DNA of 64,000 nt from Agromyces sp. Root81 (GCF_001429165.1 NZ_LMIR01000002.1:709883-773882), one strand, 5' to 3'. Positions 8,364 through 19,960 are shown, numbered from the stretch's first letter. The notes: generated by a model not told the origin, from the letters alone. Program-made: numbers and translations.

Positions 8364-8445
8364 AGGAGTCCTTTCCGTTCCGGGTCGCGGATGTCGGCAG
8401 CGCTCACGGCATCGTCGCCGGATCGCGTGCGCGACATCCGCGAGC

Positions 8446-10941
8446 TTATCGGCCTTCGGAGGGGTGCTCGCGCGCGGAGTGACGGCGCTTGCGCTCCGGC
8501 TCGGCGATCTCCGAGGCCGTGCCGAAGCGCCGCCGGTGCCAGAAGCCGATGACCTCGATGAGGAACCAGGCGATCGGCACGACGATCGCCATGTCGATGA
8601 GGGTGTCGAGCGGCAGCGGCACGAACTCGAGGAACTGCACCGCGATCGGCACGGTGGTGACGAGCACGAGCCCGACGACCATGGCCGCGAGCACTCCGGC
8701 CTTGATCCACGTGAAGGGGCGAGAGAGCACCGCGAGGATCCAGAGCCCGATGAGCGCGAGCGTGATCGTGCAGGCCGTGCGCACGACGGTCTCATCCGAG
8801 CCGAGCGCACGGGCGTGACCCGAGACGACCGTGATCGAGGCGGCGACGACGAGCCCGGCCGGGATCGCGAACGACAGCGACCGCCGCAGGAACCCCGGCA
8901 CGTAGCGCCGCGCGTTCGGCAGCAGGGCGAGGAGGAAGGCCGGGATCCCGATCGTGAGGCCGTCGGTGACCGACAGCTGCCGCGGCAGGAACGGGAAGGG
9001 CCAGAGCAGGATGCCGAAGATCACGGCCATCGCGATCGCGTACGCGGTCTTGGAGAGGAAGAGCATCGAGACCCGCTCGATGTTCGCGATGACCCGGCGC
9101 CCCTCCGCCACGACGCCCGGCATGTGGGAGAACCGGCTGTCGAGCAGCACGATGCGGGCGACGGCCTTCGTCGCCGCCGACCCCGACTCCATCGCGATGC
9201 CCATGTCGGCCTCCTTGATGGCGAGCGCGTCGTTGACGCCGTCGCCCGTCATCGCGACGGTGTGGCCGCGTGCGCGGAGCGCCCGCACCATCGCGCGCTT
9301 CTGCACCGGGGTGACGCGGCCGAACACGAGGTGCTCCTCGAGCACCTCGCCGAGTTCGTCGGGGTCGTCGGGCAGCCCGCGCGCGTCGAAGCCCTCGCCG
9401 GCGTCGAGGCCGACCTCGCGGGCGACCGCGGCGACCGTGCGCGGGTTGTCGCCCGAGATGATGCGCACGGCGACGCCCTCCTTCGCGAAGTAGCGGAGGG
9501 TCGCCGCCGCGTCGTCGCGCACCGCCTCGCGGAACGTCAGGAGTGCGACGGGCTCGAGCGCCGCGGGGAGGCGGGCGTCGTCGGCGTCCGCCTCGTCGAA
9601 CGGCGTCGCGGCGTGCGCGAGCAGCAGGGTGCGCCGCCCCGATGCGGCGAGCCTGCCGGCGCGTTCGAGGGCGGCGGATGCCGCGGCATCCGTCTCATCT
9701 GCGTCGCGCAGCACGAACTCGGGGGCGCCGAACACCCACGTGCCCGGTGCCGCCGATTCCCGATCGAAGGCGACCGCACTCCACTTGCGCGCCGAGGAGA
9801 ACTCGATGCGCGCCGCGGGATCGATCGGCCCGTCGAGCGGGTACTCGTCGCAGAGGCTGCGGGCGGTCGCGTTCGCGTCGGGCTCCGCGCCGTTCCAGGC
9901 GAGCGCGAACCGCCAGCCCTCTGGCTGCGCATCGCCGAGCCGGTGCACGCCGTCGTAGCGCACGTCGCCGCTCGTGAGCGTGCCGGTCTTGTCGAGGCAG
10001 ATCAGGTCGACGCGCGCGAGCCCCTCGACCGCGGGCAGCTCCTGAACGAGCACGTTGTGCGAGCCGAGCTTCACCGCGCCGACGGCGAAGGCGATGCTCG
10101 TCATCAGCACGAGTCCGAGCGGGATCATCGCGATGACGGCGGCGACGGATGCCACGGCGGCGTCCCGCCACTCCCCCGACTCGATGGCCTGGCTCCAGCC
10201 GCCCGCCGCCACCATGTTGGCGTTCACGACGATGAGCATGATCGGGAAGATCGCCCAGGTGATCCACTTCAGGATGCGGTCGATCGAGCTGCGGAGCTCG
10301 GAGCTGACGAGGGAGAAGCGCTTGGCCTCGGCGGTGAGCCTGGCGGCGAACGCGGCGTCGCCGACGTCGGTGACGATCGCCCGCCCCTGTCCGCCGACGA
10401 CGATCGAGCCCGAGAGCACCCGGTCGCCGGGGTCCTTGTCGATCGGGTCCGACTCGCCCGTGAGCAGCGACTCGTCGACCTCGAGACGGACCCCGTCGAA
10501 GAGCCGCCCGTCCGCCGTGACCTGGTCGCCCGCGCGCAGCAGCAGCACGTCGTCCTGCACCACGCCGCGCACGTCGATCTCGACCTCCGCGCCGTCGCGC
10601 ACGACGCGGGCGCGCGGGGCGTGCAGCAGGGCGAGCCGGTCGAGCGAGCGCTTCGCCCGGTACTCCTGCACCACGCCGATCAGGGCGTTCGTGATCGCGG
10701 CGATGCCGAAGAGGGCGTCCTGCCAGCGGCCGAGGAAGAGGAGCAGCAGGAATCCGGTGACGACGATGCCGTTGAAGAGCGTGAAGACGTTCGCGCGCAG
10801 GATGCTCCAGATGCTGCGGCTCGATGCGTCGTCGGCGACGTTCGCGCGGCCGTCTCGCAGTCGCGTCGCGACCTCGGCTGCACTGAGACCTCGCTCGGGA
10901 TCGGTGTCGGCCTGCTGCACCGCGACCTGCTGATCGCCCAT
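8446..10941 (-). CDS. ctpE: Cation-transporting P-type ATPase, CtpE-like
   Basis: The 831-residue protein resembles mycobacterial CtpE, a calcium-handling P-type ATPase, over its length (RANVFTLFNGIV, VQEYRAKRSLDRLALL, SIAFAVGAVKLGSHNVLVQELPAVEGLAR). It has the actuator TGES (161-164), the phosphorylation site D317-KTGTLT, and the hinge TGDGVNDALAIKEADMGIAM. About ten membrane helices are visible, including a C-terminal bundle. In helix 4 the usual PEGL is PLGL (274-277), so a Glu that often ligands the ion is Leu here. The protein ends in a basic tail. It probably moves a divalent cation across the membrane with ATP; the ion is inferred from CtpE. Confidence 0.85.
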   Translation of the reverse strand: MGDQQVAVQQADTDPERGLSAAEVATRLRDGRANVADDASSRSIWSILRANVFTLFNGIVVTGFLLLLFLGRWQDALFGIAAITNALIGVVQEYRAKRSLDRLALLHAPRARVVRDGAEVEIDVRGVVQDDVLLLRAGDQVTADGRLFDGVRLEVDESLLTGESDPIDKDPGDRVLSGSIVVGGQGRAIVTDVGDAAFAARLTAEAKRFSLVSSELRSSIDRILKWITWAIFPIMLIVVNANMVAAGGWSQAIESGEWRDAAVASVAAVIAMIPLGLVLMTSIAFAVGAVKLGSHNVLVQELPAVEGLARVDLICLDKTGTLTSGDVRYDGVHRLGDAQPEGWRFALAWNGAEPDANATARSLCDEYPLDGPIDPAARIEFSSARKWSAVAFDRESAAPGTWVFGAPEFVLRDADETDAAASAALERAGRLAASGRRTLLLAHAATPFDEADADDARLPAALEPVALLTFREAVRDDAAATLRYFAKEGVAVRIISGDNPRTVAAVAREVGLDAGEGFDARGLPDDPDELGEVLEEHLVFGRVTPVQKRAMVRALRARGHTVAMTGDGVNDALAIKEADMGIAMESGSAATKAVARIVLLDSRFSHMPGVVAEGRRVIANIERVSMLFLSKTAYAIAMAVIFGILLWPFPFLPRQLSVTDGLTIGIPAFLLALLPNARRYVPGFLRRSLSFAIPAGLVVAASITVVSGHARALGSDETVVRTACTITLALIGLWILAVLSRPFTWIKAGVLAAMVVGLVLVTTVPIAVQFLEFVPLPLDTLIDMAIVVPIAWFLIEVIGFWHRRRFGTASEIAEPERKRRHSAREHPSEGR

Positions 10942-11036
10942 CGACGCCCCCGTTCACCCGCCCCGTTCGAGTCTGGCAGAGCGGCCGAGTTCGCGGGAAG
11001 GGTCGGCACCCTGGTCGGATTGTGTAACAATGTGCC

Positions 11037-11978
11037 ATGCGATTCGTGACCGCCGTGCTGCTCGCGGCCGTCTGCTTCGGCACCACGGGCACCGCGCAGG
11101 CGCTCGGGCCCGAGGCGAGCGCGGCCTCGGTCGGCGCGGCACGGATCCTGATCGGCGGCGGGGCCCTCGGGCTCCTCGCCCTGATCCCGATCTTCGCCGG
11201 ACGCCGGCGCGGTGCGGCCGGGACACCCACCGCGCCGGCGTCCGGCGTCGCCACGAGGCATCCGCTGCCCGCCTGGCTGCTCGTCGCCGTCGGCGCCGCT
11301 GGCGTGCTCGCCTACCAGCCGGCGTTCTTCGCGGGCACCGCCGCGAACGGCGTCGCCGTCGGCACGGTCGTGGCGCTCGGCTCGGCGCCGGTCATCACGG
11401 GCGGGCTCGACTGGGCGCTGCGGCGCCGCTACCCCGGACACCGCTGGGCGGTCGCCACCGTGATCGCGACGATCGGCGTCGGCATCCTCGCGGCGGCGAC
11501 CGGTGGCGGAGGATCGGCGAGCGCCGACCCGCTCGGCCTCGTGGCCTCGCTCGGCGCCGGCGCGTCCTATGCGGTCTACACCCTGGCCGCGAAGGCCCTG
11601 CTCGACCGCGGCTGGAGCGGGACCGCGAGCATGGGCGCGCTCTTCGGCACGGCCGCGGTCTTCAGCGTCCCCCTGCTCGCGACGACGAATGCCTCATGGC
11701 TCGCGACCGGCCCCGGCCTCGCGATGGCCGTGTGGCTCGGGCTCGTCACGACGACCCTCGCCTACCTGCTCTTCGGCTACGGGCTCGGCGGACTCACCCC
11801 GGCCACGGTCTCGACGCTCACGCTCGCCGAGCCGCTCACCGCCGGCATCCTCGGCGTCGCGGTCCTCGGCGAGGCGCTCACCGCTGGGGCGCTGCTCGGG
11901 CTGCTCGTACTCGCCGCGGGCATCGTCGTGCTCGCCACCGCGGGAGCGAGCGGGCGGCCGCGCGTCGTCACCGGCTGA
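11037..11978 (+). CDS. EamA/DMT family permease
   Basis: A 313-residue membrane protein of ten predicted helices in two five-helix halves, the EamA (drug/metabolite transporter) fold. The second half contains AEPLTAGILGVAVLGEALTAG, a typical EamA signature. It is likely to export an amino acid or small metabolite; the substrate is unknown. It is divergent from the ATPase gene. TAACAA ends 6 nt before the ATG, suggesting leaderless transcription. Confidence 0.85.
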   Translation: MRFVTAVLLAAVCFGTTGTAQALGPEASAASVGAARILIGGGALGLLALIPIFAGRRRGAAGTPTAPASGVATRHPLPAWLLVAVGAAGVLAYQPAFFAGTAANGVAVGTVVALGSAPVITGGLDWALRRRYPGHRWAVATVIATIGVGILAAATGGGGSASADPLGLVASLGAGASYAVYTLAAKALLDRGWSGTASMGALFGTAAVFSVPLLATTNASWLATGPGLAMAVWLGLVTTTLAYLLFGYGLGGLTPATVSTLTLAEPLTAGILGVAVLGEALTAGALLGLLVLAAGIVVLATAGASGRPRVVTG

Positions 11979-12031
11979 CGGCTCGCGCGTGTGCGCACTC
12001 GGCGCCGGATCGATGCAGCTCCGTCGCACGG

Positions 12032-12451
12032 GTGGTCTACGTCGACGCCGGTCCGCTCGCCGACGGCGACGTGATCAACGACGAACTGCCTGCCGATGGC
12101 GATGACCTGCCGCTCCCGCCGTGGGAGGCGTTCGGCGACGAAGACCTCGTCGACCTCGACGACCGGCTGCGCGCCGAGTTCCGGGCGCGGGCGATCCCCG
12201 AACCGGCCGCCGTCGCGAGCGAGCCGATCCGCCTCGGCGACGAGCGTCGCTACGAGGTGCCCGTCACCGTCATCGCGAGCGAGTTCCCGAGCCGGCTGCT
12301 CGGCGAATGGATCGCCGCGGGCTCACCGTTCACCCGCGAGCTCGCGAAGGTCAAGCACGTCGACTACCTCGACGTGCCGACCGGCCACTGGCCGCAGTTC
12401 ACCAGGCCGGTCGAGCTCGGTCAGGCGATCGTCGCGGCGCTCGCAGGCTGA
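12032..12451 (+). pseudogene. Remnant of alpha/beta hydrolase (C-terminal half only)
   Basis: The reading frame RVVYVDAGPLADG...VTVIASEFPSRLLGEWIAAGSP...KVKHVDYLDVPTGHWPQFTRPVELGQAIVAAL is the C-terminal half of short actinobacterial alpha/beta hydrolases: the strand after the nucleophile elbow, the lid, and the catalytic His in TGHWP. The N-terminal half with the HG motif and nucleophile serine is missing; upstream sequence goes straight into the end of the EamA gene 54 nt away. A GTG at 12032 could start translation, but the product would lack the active-site serine. Confidence 0.65.
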
Positions 12452-12662
12452 GCGTCGGTCCGCCCGCCTCGGGCGGCGCGGTCTTCCGGATCCGCGCACC
12501 GAGGCGGGTGCCCTCGCTCCGGGCGGCATCGCCCATCGGCTCCGCGTACCAGTGGTCGACGCCGCGGCTGCAGGTGCACGAGAGCGCGACCGTCTCGTCG
12601 ATCGTCACCGCACGGAAGAACTCGCGGTGGGGGGTCGGGGTTTCGCGTCGTCGTCGGCCCAT
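12399..12662 (-). CDS. Small hypothetical protein
   Basis: An 87-residue basic protein beginning MGRRRRETPTPHREFFRAV and containing a Cys pair in ALSCTCSRGVDHWY. I recognise no family. Third positions are GC-rich and the reading frame is open for 330 nt, but it overlaps the tail of the hydrolase remnant by 53 nt, so the C-terminal part may be read-through after decay of that region. The start at 12662 is chosen because the preceding 22 residues look non-coding. Confidence 0.4.
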   Translation of the reverse strand: MGRRRRETPTPHREFFRAVTIDETVALSCTCSRGVDHWYAEPMGDAARSEGTRLGARIRKTAPPEAGGPTLSLRAPRRSPDRARPAW

Positions 12663-12781
12663 GCTCGTGCTCCAATCTGCGCACGTCACCGTGCGCTTAC
12701 TGGAGAGACGGCCGTCCGGGCCGATCATGACGCGATTCGCGCAATTTCATCGAGGATCGCGTCGACCGCCGGGGCACTCCG

Positions 12782-13660
12782 TCAGAGGGCGCCGGGGCTG
12801 ACCGTGAACGTGTCGCAGGCCTCGGCGCCATGCTCGTAGCCCGTCGTGAACCAGTCCACGCGCTGCTCGCTCGTGCCGTGCGTGAACGTGTGCGGCATCA
12901 CCTGCCCCTGCGTCGCCTGCTGGATCCGGTCGTCGCCGACCGACGCTGCGGCACTCAGCGCGTCCTGGTACTCCGCCTTCGTGATCGGCTGCAGGAACGG
13001 CACCCCGCTGTCGTCGGGCACCTTCGACGCATTCGCCGCCCAGGCGCCGGCGAAGCAGTCGGCCTGCAGCTCGACCCGCACGGCGTTCGACGACGGTCCG
13101 GTCTGTCCGTCCTGCGTGCGCTGCAGCACTCCCGCGAGGTTCTGCACGTGGTGGCCCCACTCGTGGGCGATGACGTACATCTCGGCGAGCGGCCCGCCGC
13201 TCGACCCGAACCGGCTGCGAAGCTCGTCGTAGAAGGTCACATCGATGTAGATCATCTGGTCGGGCGGGCAGTAGAACGGCCCGGTCGCCGATGATGCACT
13301 GCCGCACCCCGTCGACGTGCCCTGGTTGAAGAGGATGAAGTCCTGCGGGGCGTTGTACGCGACGCCAAGCGCGGGTGCCTCGTTCTCCCAGTAGGCCTCG
13401 AGCGACGCCGACGCGCCCTTCATGCGGCACTCGACGTTCTCGTTCGCGTCCTGACCCGTCAGGCACTGCTCGAGCGTCGAGTCGCTCGCCGCTGGCTGCT
13501 CGCCGCCGCCCGCGAGACCGGTCAGATCGACGCCGAGGAGCTGCGAGATCAGGAAGAGCGCGAGCACGCCGATGCTGCCGCCCGCGACGGCGATGCCGGT
13601 GTTGCGACCGCGCTTGGAGGCCTTGCCCCCGCTGATGTCCGCATCCGGATTGAACGTCAT
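12782..13660 (-). CDS. Neutral zinc metallopeptidase, YpfJ/KPN_02809 family
   Basis: The 292-residue protein has a short cytoplasmic N-terminus, one membrane anchor (about 23-44) and an extracellular zinc-protease domain with HEWGH at 166-170 and a following VELQADCFAGAWA, the third-ligand region of this family. Cysteines at 66, 78, 119 and 131 may form disulfides. Its substrate is unknown. It follows the proline iminopeptidase gene by 9 nt. A TAGCGT box ends 6 nt before its ATG and contains the TAG stop of that gene, so it may have a second, leaderless transcript. Confidence 0.88.
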   Translation of the reverse strand: MTFNPDADISGGKASKRGRNTGIAVAGGSIGVLALFLISQLLGVDLTGLAGGGEQPAASDSTLEQCLTGQDANENVECRMKGASASLEAYWENEAPALGVAYNAPQDFILFNQGTSTGCGSASSATGPFYCPPDQMIYIDVTFYDELRSRFGSSGGPLAEMYVIAHEWGHHVQNLAGVLQRTQDGQTGPSSNAVRVELQADCFAGAWAANASKVPDDSGVPFLQPITKAEYQDALSAAASVGDDRIQQATQGQVMPHTFTHGTSEQRVDWFTTGYEHGAEACDTFTVSPGAL

Positions 13661-13669
13661 GATCCGACG

Positions 13670-14830
<1,161 letters not shown>

Positions 14831-14941
14831 GGCGCCACGGTATCGACCGCCGGATGCCGCGGCCGGGTGCCGCGCCGGAGGCCCATCGTCGCTCGTGGTC
14901 GGGCCGCCAAGGCGAACGCCGGAGCCGCAGCCGACGGTTAG

Positions 14942-15964
<1,023 letters not shown>

Positions 15965-15994
15965 CGCCGCCCGCCGCGCACGTAGGCTTGAGGC

Positions 15995-16168
15995 ATGGCC
16001 GATTCGAAGTCCTCCGCCCGTCGCAATCAGCTGATCGTCGGACTCATCGTCGGCATCATCGTCGGCGTCGGCGTGAGCCTCTGGACGAGCTTCTGGCTGT
16101 GGCTGCCTGCCGGCATCGTGGTCGGCATCGTGACCGGCCTGCTCATGCGGCCGCCCGCCGAGAAGTAG
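15995..16168 (+). CDS. Small two-helix membrane protein
   Basis: A 57-residue protein: short polar N-terminus (MADSKSSARRNQ), a Gly/Val/Ile-rich helix (LIVGLIVGIIVGVGVSLW), a WLWLP turn, a second helix (AGIVVGIVTGLLM) and a short RPPAEK tail. The GxxxG-like spacing suggests helix packing. Function unknown. It has its own TAGGCT box at a 6-nt spacing and lies 30 nt after mdh. Confidence 0.75.
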   Translation: MADSKSSARRNQLIVGLIVGIIVGVGVSLWTSFWLWLPAGIVVGIVTGLLMRPPAEK

Positions 16169-16208
16169 CCGGGAGCGAGCGGAACGGACTCGGCTCACGC
16201 CGTTCGCC

Positions 16209-16973
16209 TCACCGCCGGGCCGAGACCCCGATGTAGTCCACGATGCCGTCGATCATGCGCGCGAGGCCGAACTCGAACGCGTCCGACCGACCGGCGGGCT
16301 CCGCGGCACCGGCCGCCTGCCCGACGCGGGCAGAAACGGGATAGCGCTCGGCGTCGAGGATCTGCTCGAGGAGCGACTCGTTGCGCTGCCACCAGTCGAC
16401 GGCGGACTCCTGGTCGGCGGCGCGGTGCCGTTCGGCGTCGAGATGCGCGCGCGCCGGGCCGGTCACGTACCCGAGCAGCAGGGTGACGATGCGGTCCATG
16501 TCGAGGTCGGAGAGCCCGAGTCCGTCGACGGCGCGCAGGCACCACTCCCAGTGGTCGGAGACGTTCGGCCCGAGCGGCGGCCGGCTGGTGTCGATCGAGA
16601 GCAGCCACGGATGCCGCAGGTACTCCTGCCACTGCTGGCGGGCGATCTGCGCGAGACGACCGCGCAGATCGCCGACGAGACGCGGCAGCTCCACCTCGCC
16701 GGCGACGCGATCGACCATCAGGTCGACGAGCTCCGCCTTGCCCGGCACGTAGGTGTAGACCGACATCGGCTTCAACCCGAGGCGGTCGGCGATGCGGCGC
16801 ATCGAGACGGCCTCGATGCCCTCGAGATCGGCCAGGTGCACGGCGGTGGCGACGACCTCATCGACGCTCGAACGCTGCTTCGGACCTCGGGAGCCGACGG
16901 GTTCGCCGAGATGCGATCGCCACAGGAGCCGAAGGGTCCGGTCCGGTTCGCTGCCTGTGGAGTCTCCCGCCAT
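16209..16973 (-). CDS. TetR family regulator with TetR_C (ActII-like) domain
   Basis: The 254-residue protein has an N-terminal helix-turn-helix (VVATAVHLADLEGIEAVSMRRIADRLGLKPMSVYTYVPGKAELVDLMVDRV, about 45-95) and a C-terminal ligand domain of the TetR class often paired with exporter genes. No exporter is adjacent, so its target is unknown. The ATG at 16973 follows TAGGCT by 7 nt; the same TATAGG region could hold its own operator. Confidence 0.85.
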   Translation of the reverse strand: MAGDSTGSEPDRTLRLLWRSHLGEPVGSRGPKQRSSVDEVVATAVHLADLEGIEAVSMRRIADRLGLKPMSVYTYVPGKAELVDLMVDRVAGEVELPRLVGDLRGRLAQIARQQWQEYLRHPWLLSIDTSRPPLGPNVSDHWEWCLRAVDGLGLSDLDMDRIVTLLLGYVTGPARAHLDAERHRAADQESAVDWWQRNESLLEQILDAERYPVSARVGQAAGAAEPAGRSDAFEFGLARMIDGIVDYIGVSARR

Positions 16974-17076
16974 GCCGGCCAGCCTATATTCTCCGTACAC
17001 CTCACGGGGCCGGACTCGAACGCGTCGACCTGAGCGCTCTCGAGACGCGCCGTGCCCGCTCGACCGCCGAGCGGCC

Positions 17077-17520
17077 TCAGCCCTCGTCGCGACCGATCCG
17101 TTCGGCCGCGAACCGGGCGATGAGTACCGCCTGATCGACCTCGAGCGCCGCCTTCCGCCTCGCGACCGTGGCCTTGGCGAGGTCCGCAGCCTCAACGAGT
17201 CGGTCTGCCAGATAGCGGCAGACTTCACGCTCCCCACGCGACCCGAGATCTGCTGGGACGGCGATCTGCACCTGGATCAAGCGATGACGCCGCGAGAGCG
17301 TTCCGCTTCGGATTCCCTCGTAGTCCGGAGCCAGGAGCGGACCTGGCACATGGAAGACCACGTCCACTCCGGTCTCCTGGTCCGTCGCCTCCCACGACGC
17401 CTCATGGGCCGCTCGGGCGAGCACGCCGATGCCGTCCGAGACCGGCCTGTTCTGGCGGGTGGGTCCGCCCACCACAGCACCGATGAACAGCGGCGCCCAG
17501 GGTTCTTCCTCGATTGCCAT
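17077..17520 (-). CDS. Hypothetical cytosolic protein
   Basis: A 147-residue protein starting MAIEEEPWAPLFIGAVVGG with GGAGGGG close upstream. The second half (GEREVCRYLADRLVEAADLAKATVARRKAALEVDQAVLIARFAAERI) is predicted helical. I do not recognise a family; it has no membrane segment or signal peptide. It lies between tetR and the acyl-CoA oxidase gene on the same strand. Confidence 0.65.
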   Translation of the reverse strand: MAIEEEPWAPLFIGAVVGGPTRQNRPVSDGIGVLARAAHEASWEATDQETGVDVVFHVPGPLLAPDYEGIRSGTLSRRHRLIQVQIAVPADLGSRGEREVCRYLADRLVEAADLAKATVARRKAALEVDQAVLIARFAAERIGRDEG

Positions 17521-17603
17521 CACCCCTCCTCGACGCGCGTCGTGCATCCCCGCAGACGGCCGGTCGCCTGATGCGGAGTGAGCAAGGAGCCTACCGAACG
17601 TCA

Positions 17604-17650
17604 CTCGACGAGAGGCCGGGCACCCCGAGGGTCCCGGCCTTCGCGTCGAG
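17604..17650 (-). terminator. Terminator of the acyl-CoA oxidase-like gene
   Basis: A two-part hairpin: an outer 7-bp stem CTCGACG/CGTCGAG and an inner 8-bp stem AGGCCGGG/CCCGGCCT, ending 5 nt after the stop codon of the upstream minus-strand gene. Confidence 0.6.
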
Positions 17651-17655
17651 CGGTG

Positions 17656-19785
17656 CTACTTCTTCTTCGACTTCTCGGGAACGGGCAGGGTGCCCGCGGC
17701 TCGCTGCGCGGCGTAGTACGCGCGTGCCTCGTCCTGGCGTTCCTGCTCGGCGCCCGATGCGATCTTGGCGCGCAGGTGCTCGGGTCCGTAGCCGAATGCG
17801 TCGACGAGGTCCTGCGCGTGCGGGCGCAGGCGCTCGAGCAGACGGTCGATGTACGCGGTCACTGCCTGCGCGCGCTTCGGCGAGAGCCGGCCGTTGATGA
17901 GGTACCAGGCGAGGTGCTTCTCGATGAGGCCGAGACCGAAGAGGTCGCGCACCCAGGTGAGCACCTGCTTCGTGCCGGGGTCGGTCGTCTTCGCGAGCGC
18001 GCGGGTGAACGCCTCCCACTGCAGCAGCTCGCCGTGCGCCCTGGCCGCCTCGATGAGCTCGTTCTGGTTGCGGTTGAACGCCGCGGCGGCATCGGCCTTC
18101 GGCAGCTTCCGCGCATTGCGGAGGCGTCCGGCGATCTCGGCGATCATGGCCTCGACCCGGTCGGTGAGCAGCTCCCGCTGCATCCGCTCGTCGCGCAGCT
18201 CGGTGACCGAGCGGGCGGTCGAACCGAAGTCCGCGATGGTCTGCGCGAGGCTGCGCAGACCGGTGCCGTGGTAGGCGCGGTCAGCCGTCTGGGAGACGAC
18301 GTAGCGTGCCATCGCGCCGGCATCCGCCTTGGCGAACTGCTTCGAGAAGTCGGTGAGCAGGCGCTTGGCGACGAGCTGCAGCAGCACGTTGTTGTCGCCC
18401 TCGAACGTCACGTAGACGTCGAGGTCCTGGCGCAGCCCGACCATGCGGTTCTCGGCGAGGAAGCCCGAGCCTCCGGCGGCCTCGCGGGCCTCCTGGAGGG
18501 TCTCGAGCGCGTGCCAGGTCGAGAGCGGCTTCAGCGCTGCGGCGATCGTCTCGAGATCCTGCCGGTCGTCGTCGGTGTCGGCCGCGCCCGAGAAGACCGC
18601 GTCGAACTTCACGAGGAACTCGTCGTGCGCGAAGATCTGCGCGTACGTCGTCGCGAGCTTCGGCAGCAGGCGACGCTGGTGGCGCTGGTAGTCGAGCAGC
18701 ACCTCTTCGTCGGTGTCGCTCGCCGCGTTGAACTGGCGGCGCTGGTTGCCGTAGGTGATCGCGATCGTCAGCGCCATGGCGGCGGCGGTCGTCGCGGCGC
18801 CGTCGAGCGAGACGCGTCCCTGCACGAGGGTGCCGAGCATCGTGAAGAAGCGACGACCTGGGCTGGAGATGGGGCTCGAGTAGGTGCCGTCTTCGGCGAC
18901 CGAGCCGTAGCGGTTCAGCAGGTTCTCGCGCGGCACGCGCACGTTCGTGAAGTGCAGACGGCCGTTGTCGATGCCGTTGAGGCCGCCCTTCAGGCCGTCG
19001 TCCTCGCCGCCGATGCCCTTGAGGAACCCGCCCTTGGTGTTCCGCAGCGGCACGTAGAAGGCGTGCACGCCGTGGTTGACGCCCTTCGTGATGAGCTGCG
19101 CGAAGACCACGGCGGCGGTGCCGTGCAGTGCGGCGTTGCCGAGGTAGTCCTTCCACGCGCCGCGGAACGGCGTGTTGATGACGAACTGCTGCTTCGCCTC
19201 GTCGTAGGTCGCGGTCGTGCCGATCGCCGCGACATCCGAACCGTGACCGGTCTCGGTCATCGCGAAGGCGCCGGGCACCTTCAGCGACATGATGTCGGGC
19301 AGGAAGGTCTCGTGGTGGAACTCGGTGCCGAGGTGCAGCACGGCGGCGCCGAAGAGGCCCCACTGCACGCCGGCCTTGATCTGCAGGCTGGGGTCGGCGA
19401 TCACGAGCTCTTCGAACTGCGCGATGTTGCCGCCGTGGTCGTCGAATCCACCGAGCGACTTCGGGAAGGCGCGGTGCACGGCGCGCTGGTCGACGAGGAT
19501 CTTCAGCTGCCCGAGCACGCGCTCGCGGTGCTCGGCCATGGTCTGACCCTCGATGCGCTGCAGGTCGGGGTGGGCGGCCCGCTCGCGAGCGCCGAGTCGG
19601 AGGTCGGCCCAGGTGCCGAGCAGCTGCCGGCCGAGCGTCGCGACATCGATCGAGGGCTGCTCGGGCGCGCTGGGCTGCGGGGCGGATGCCGCGGCGCTCG
19701 CGGCCTTCGGCGGTGCCGTCTCTGCGGCGCGCGGCGGCGCGGCCTTCTGCTGCTTCGAAGCGGTGCGGGGTGCCGTGTCAACCAT
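17656..19785 (-). CDS. Acyl-CoA dehydrogenase/oxidase family flavoprotein
   Basis: A large (about 709 residues) acyl-CoA oxidase-like enzyme. After an Ala/Pro-rich, probably disordered N-terminus (about 1-50) come the acyl-CoA dehydrogenase domains: GAFAMTETGHGSDVAAIGTTATYD (FAD/substrate motif), an LHFTNVRVPRENLLNRYG strand, ITYGNQRRQF, and EAAGGSGFLAENRMVGLRQDLDVYVTFEGDNNVLLQ. The FEGDN stretch carries the region where acyl-CoA oxidases place the catalytic Glu. It should introduce a double bond into an acyl-CoA in fatty-acid breakdown, with oxygen or ETF as acceptor. The protein ends EKSKKK. The ATG at 19785 is preferred; an in-frame ATG 13 codons upstream is also possible. Confidence 0.85.
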   Translation of the reverse strand: MVDTAPRTASKQQKAAPPRAAETAPPKAASAAASAPQPSAPEQPSIDVATLGRQLLGTWADLRLGARERAAHPDLQRIEGQTMAEHRERVLGQLKILVDQRAVHRAFPKSLGGFDDHGGNIAQFEELVIADPSLQIKAGVQWGLFGAAVLHLGTEFHHETFLPDIMSLKVPGAFAMTETGHGSDVAAIGTTATYDEAKQQFVINTPFRGAWKDYLGNAALHGTAAVVFAQLITKGVNHGVHAFYVPLRNTKGGFLKGIGGEDDGLKGGLNGIDNGRLHFTNVRVPRENLLNRYGSVAEDGTYSSPISSPGRRFFTMLGTLVQGRVSLDGAATTAAAMALTIAITYGNQRRQFNAASDTDEEVLLDYQRHQRRLLPKLATTYAQIFAHDEFLVKFDAVFSGAADTDDDRQDLETIAAALKPLSTWHALETLQEAREAAGGSGFLAENRMVGLRQDLDVYVTFEGDNNVLLQLVAKRLLTDFSKQFAKADAGAMARYVVSQTADRAYHGTGLRSLAQTIADFGSTARSVTELRDERMQRELLTDRVEAMIAEIAGRLRNARKLPKADAAAAFNRNQNELIEAARAHGELLQWEAFTRALAKTTDPGTKQVLTWVRDLFGLGLIEKHLAWYLINGRLSPKRAQAVTAYIDRLLERLRPHAQDLVDAFGYGPEHLRAKIASGAEQERQDEARAYYAAQRAAGTLPVPEKSKKK

Positions 19786-19960
19786 CGTCGGTGTCTCGTC
19801 CTTCGTGTGCGGTCTGGGCTTCATTCCACGGTAGGTCGAGTGGATACCGCGAGGAAACCCTGCGTCCGTGCTCTACAAAGGCGCCCCGCGACGCCTCGGC
19901 CAGCACTGTGACGACCCTACAAAATGCACTCTCGGCATCGATGGGATACCGACAAGGCGT

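Noticed and set aside
7960..11049. A 1029-codon open frame on the plus strand across the P-type ATPase gene
   Set aside because: It is antisense to a clear ATPase, is rich in Arg/His/Asp of the kind produced by mirrored high-GC codons, and shows no domain. The same applies to other long antisense frames (30512-34102, 43340-45892, 17578-19911).
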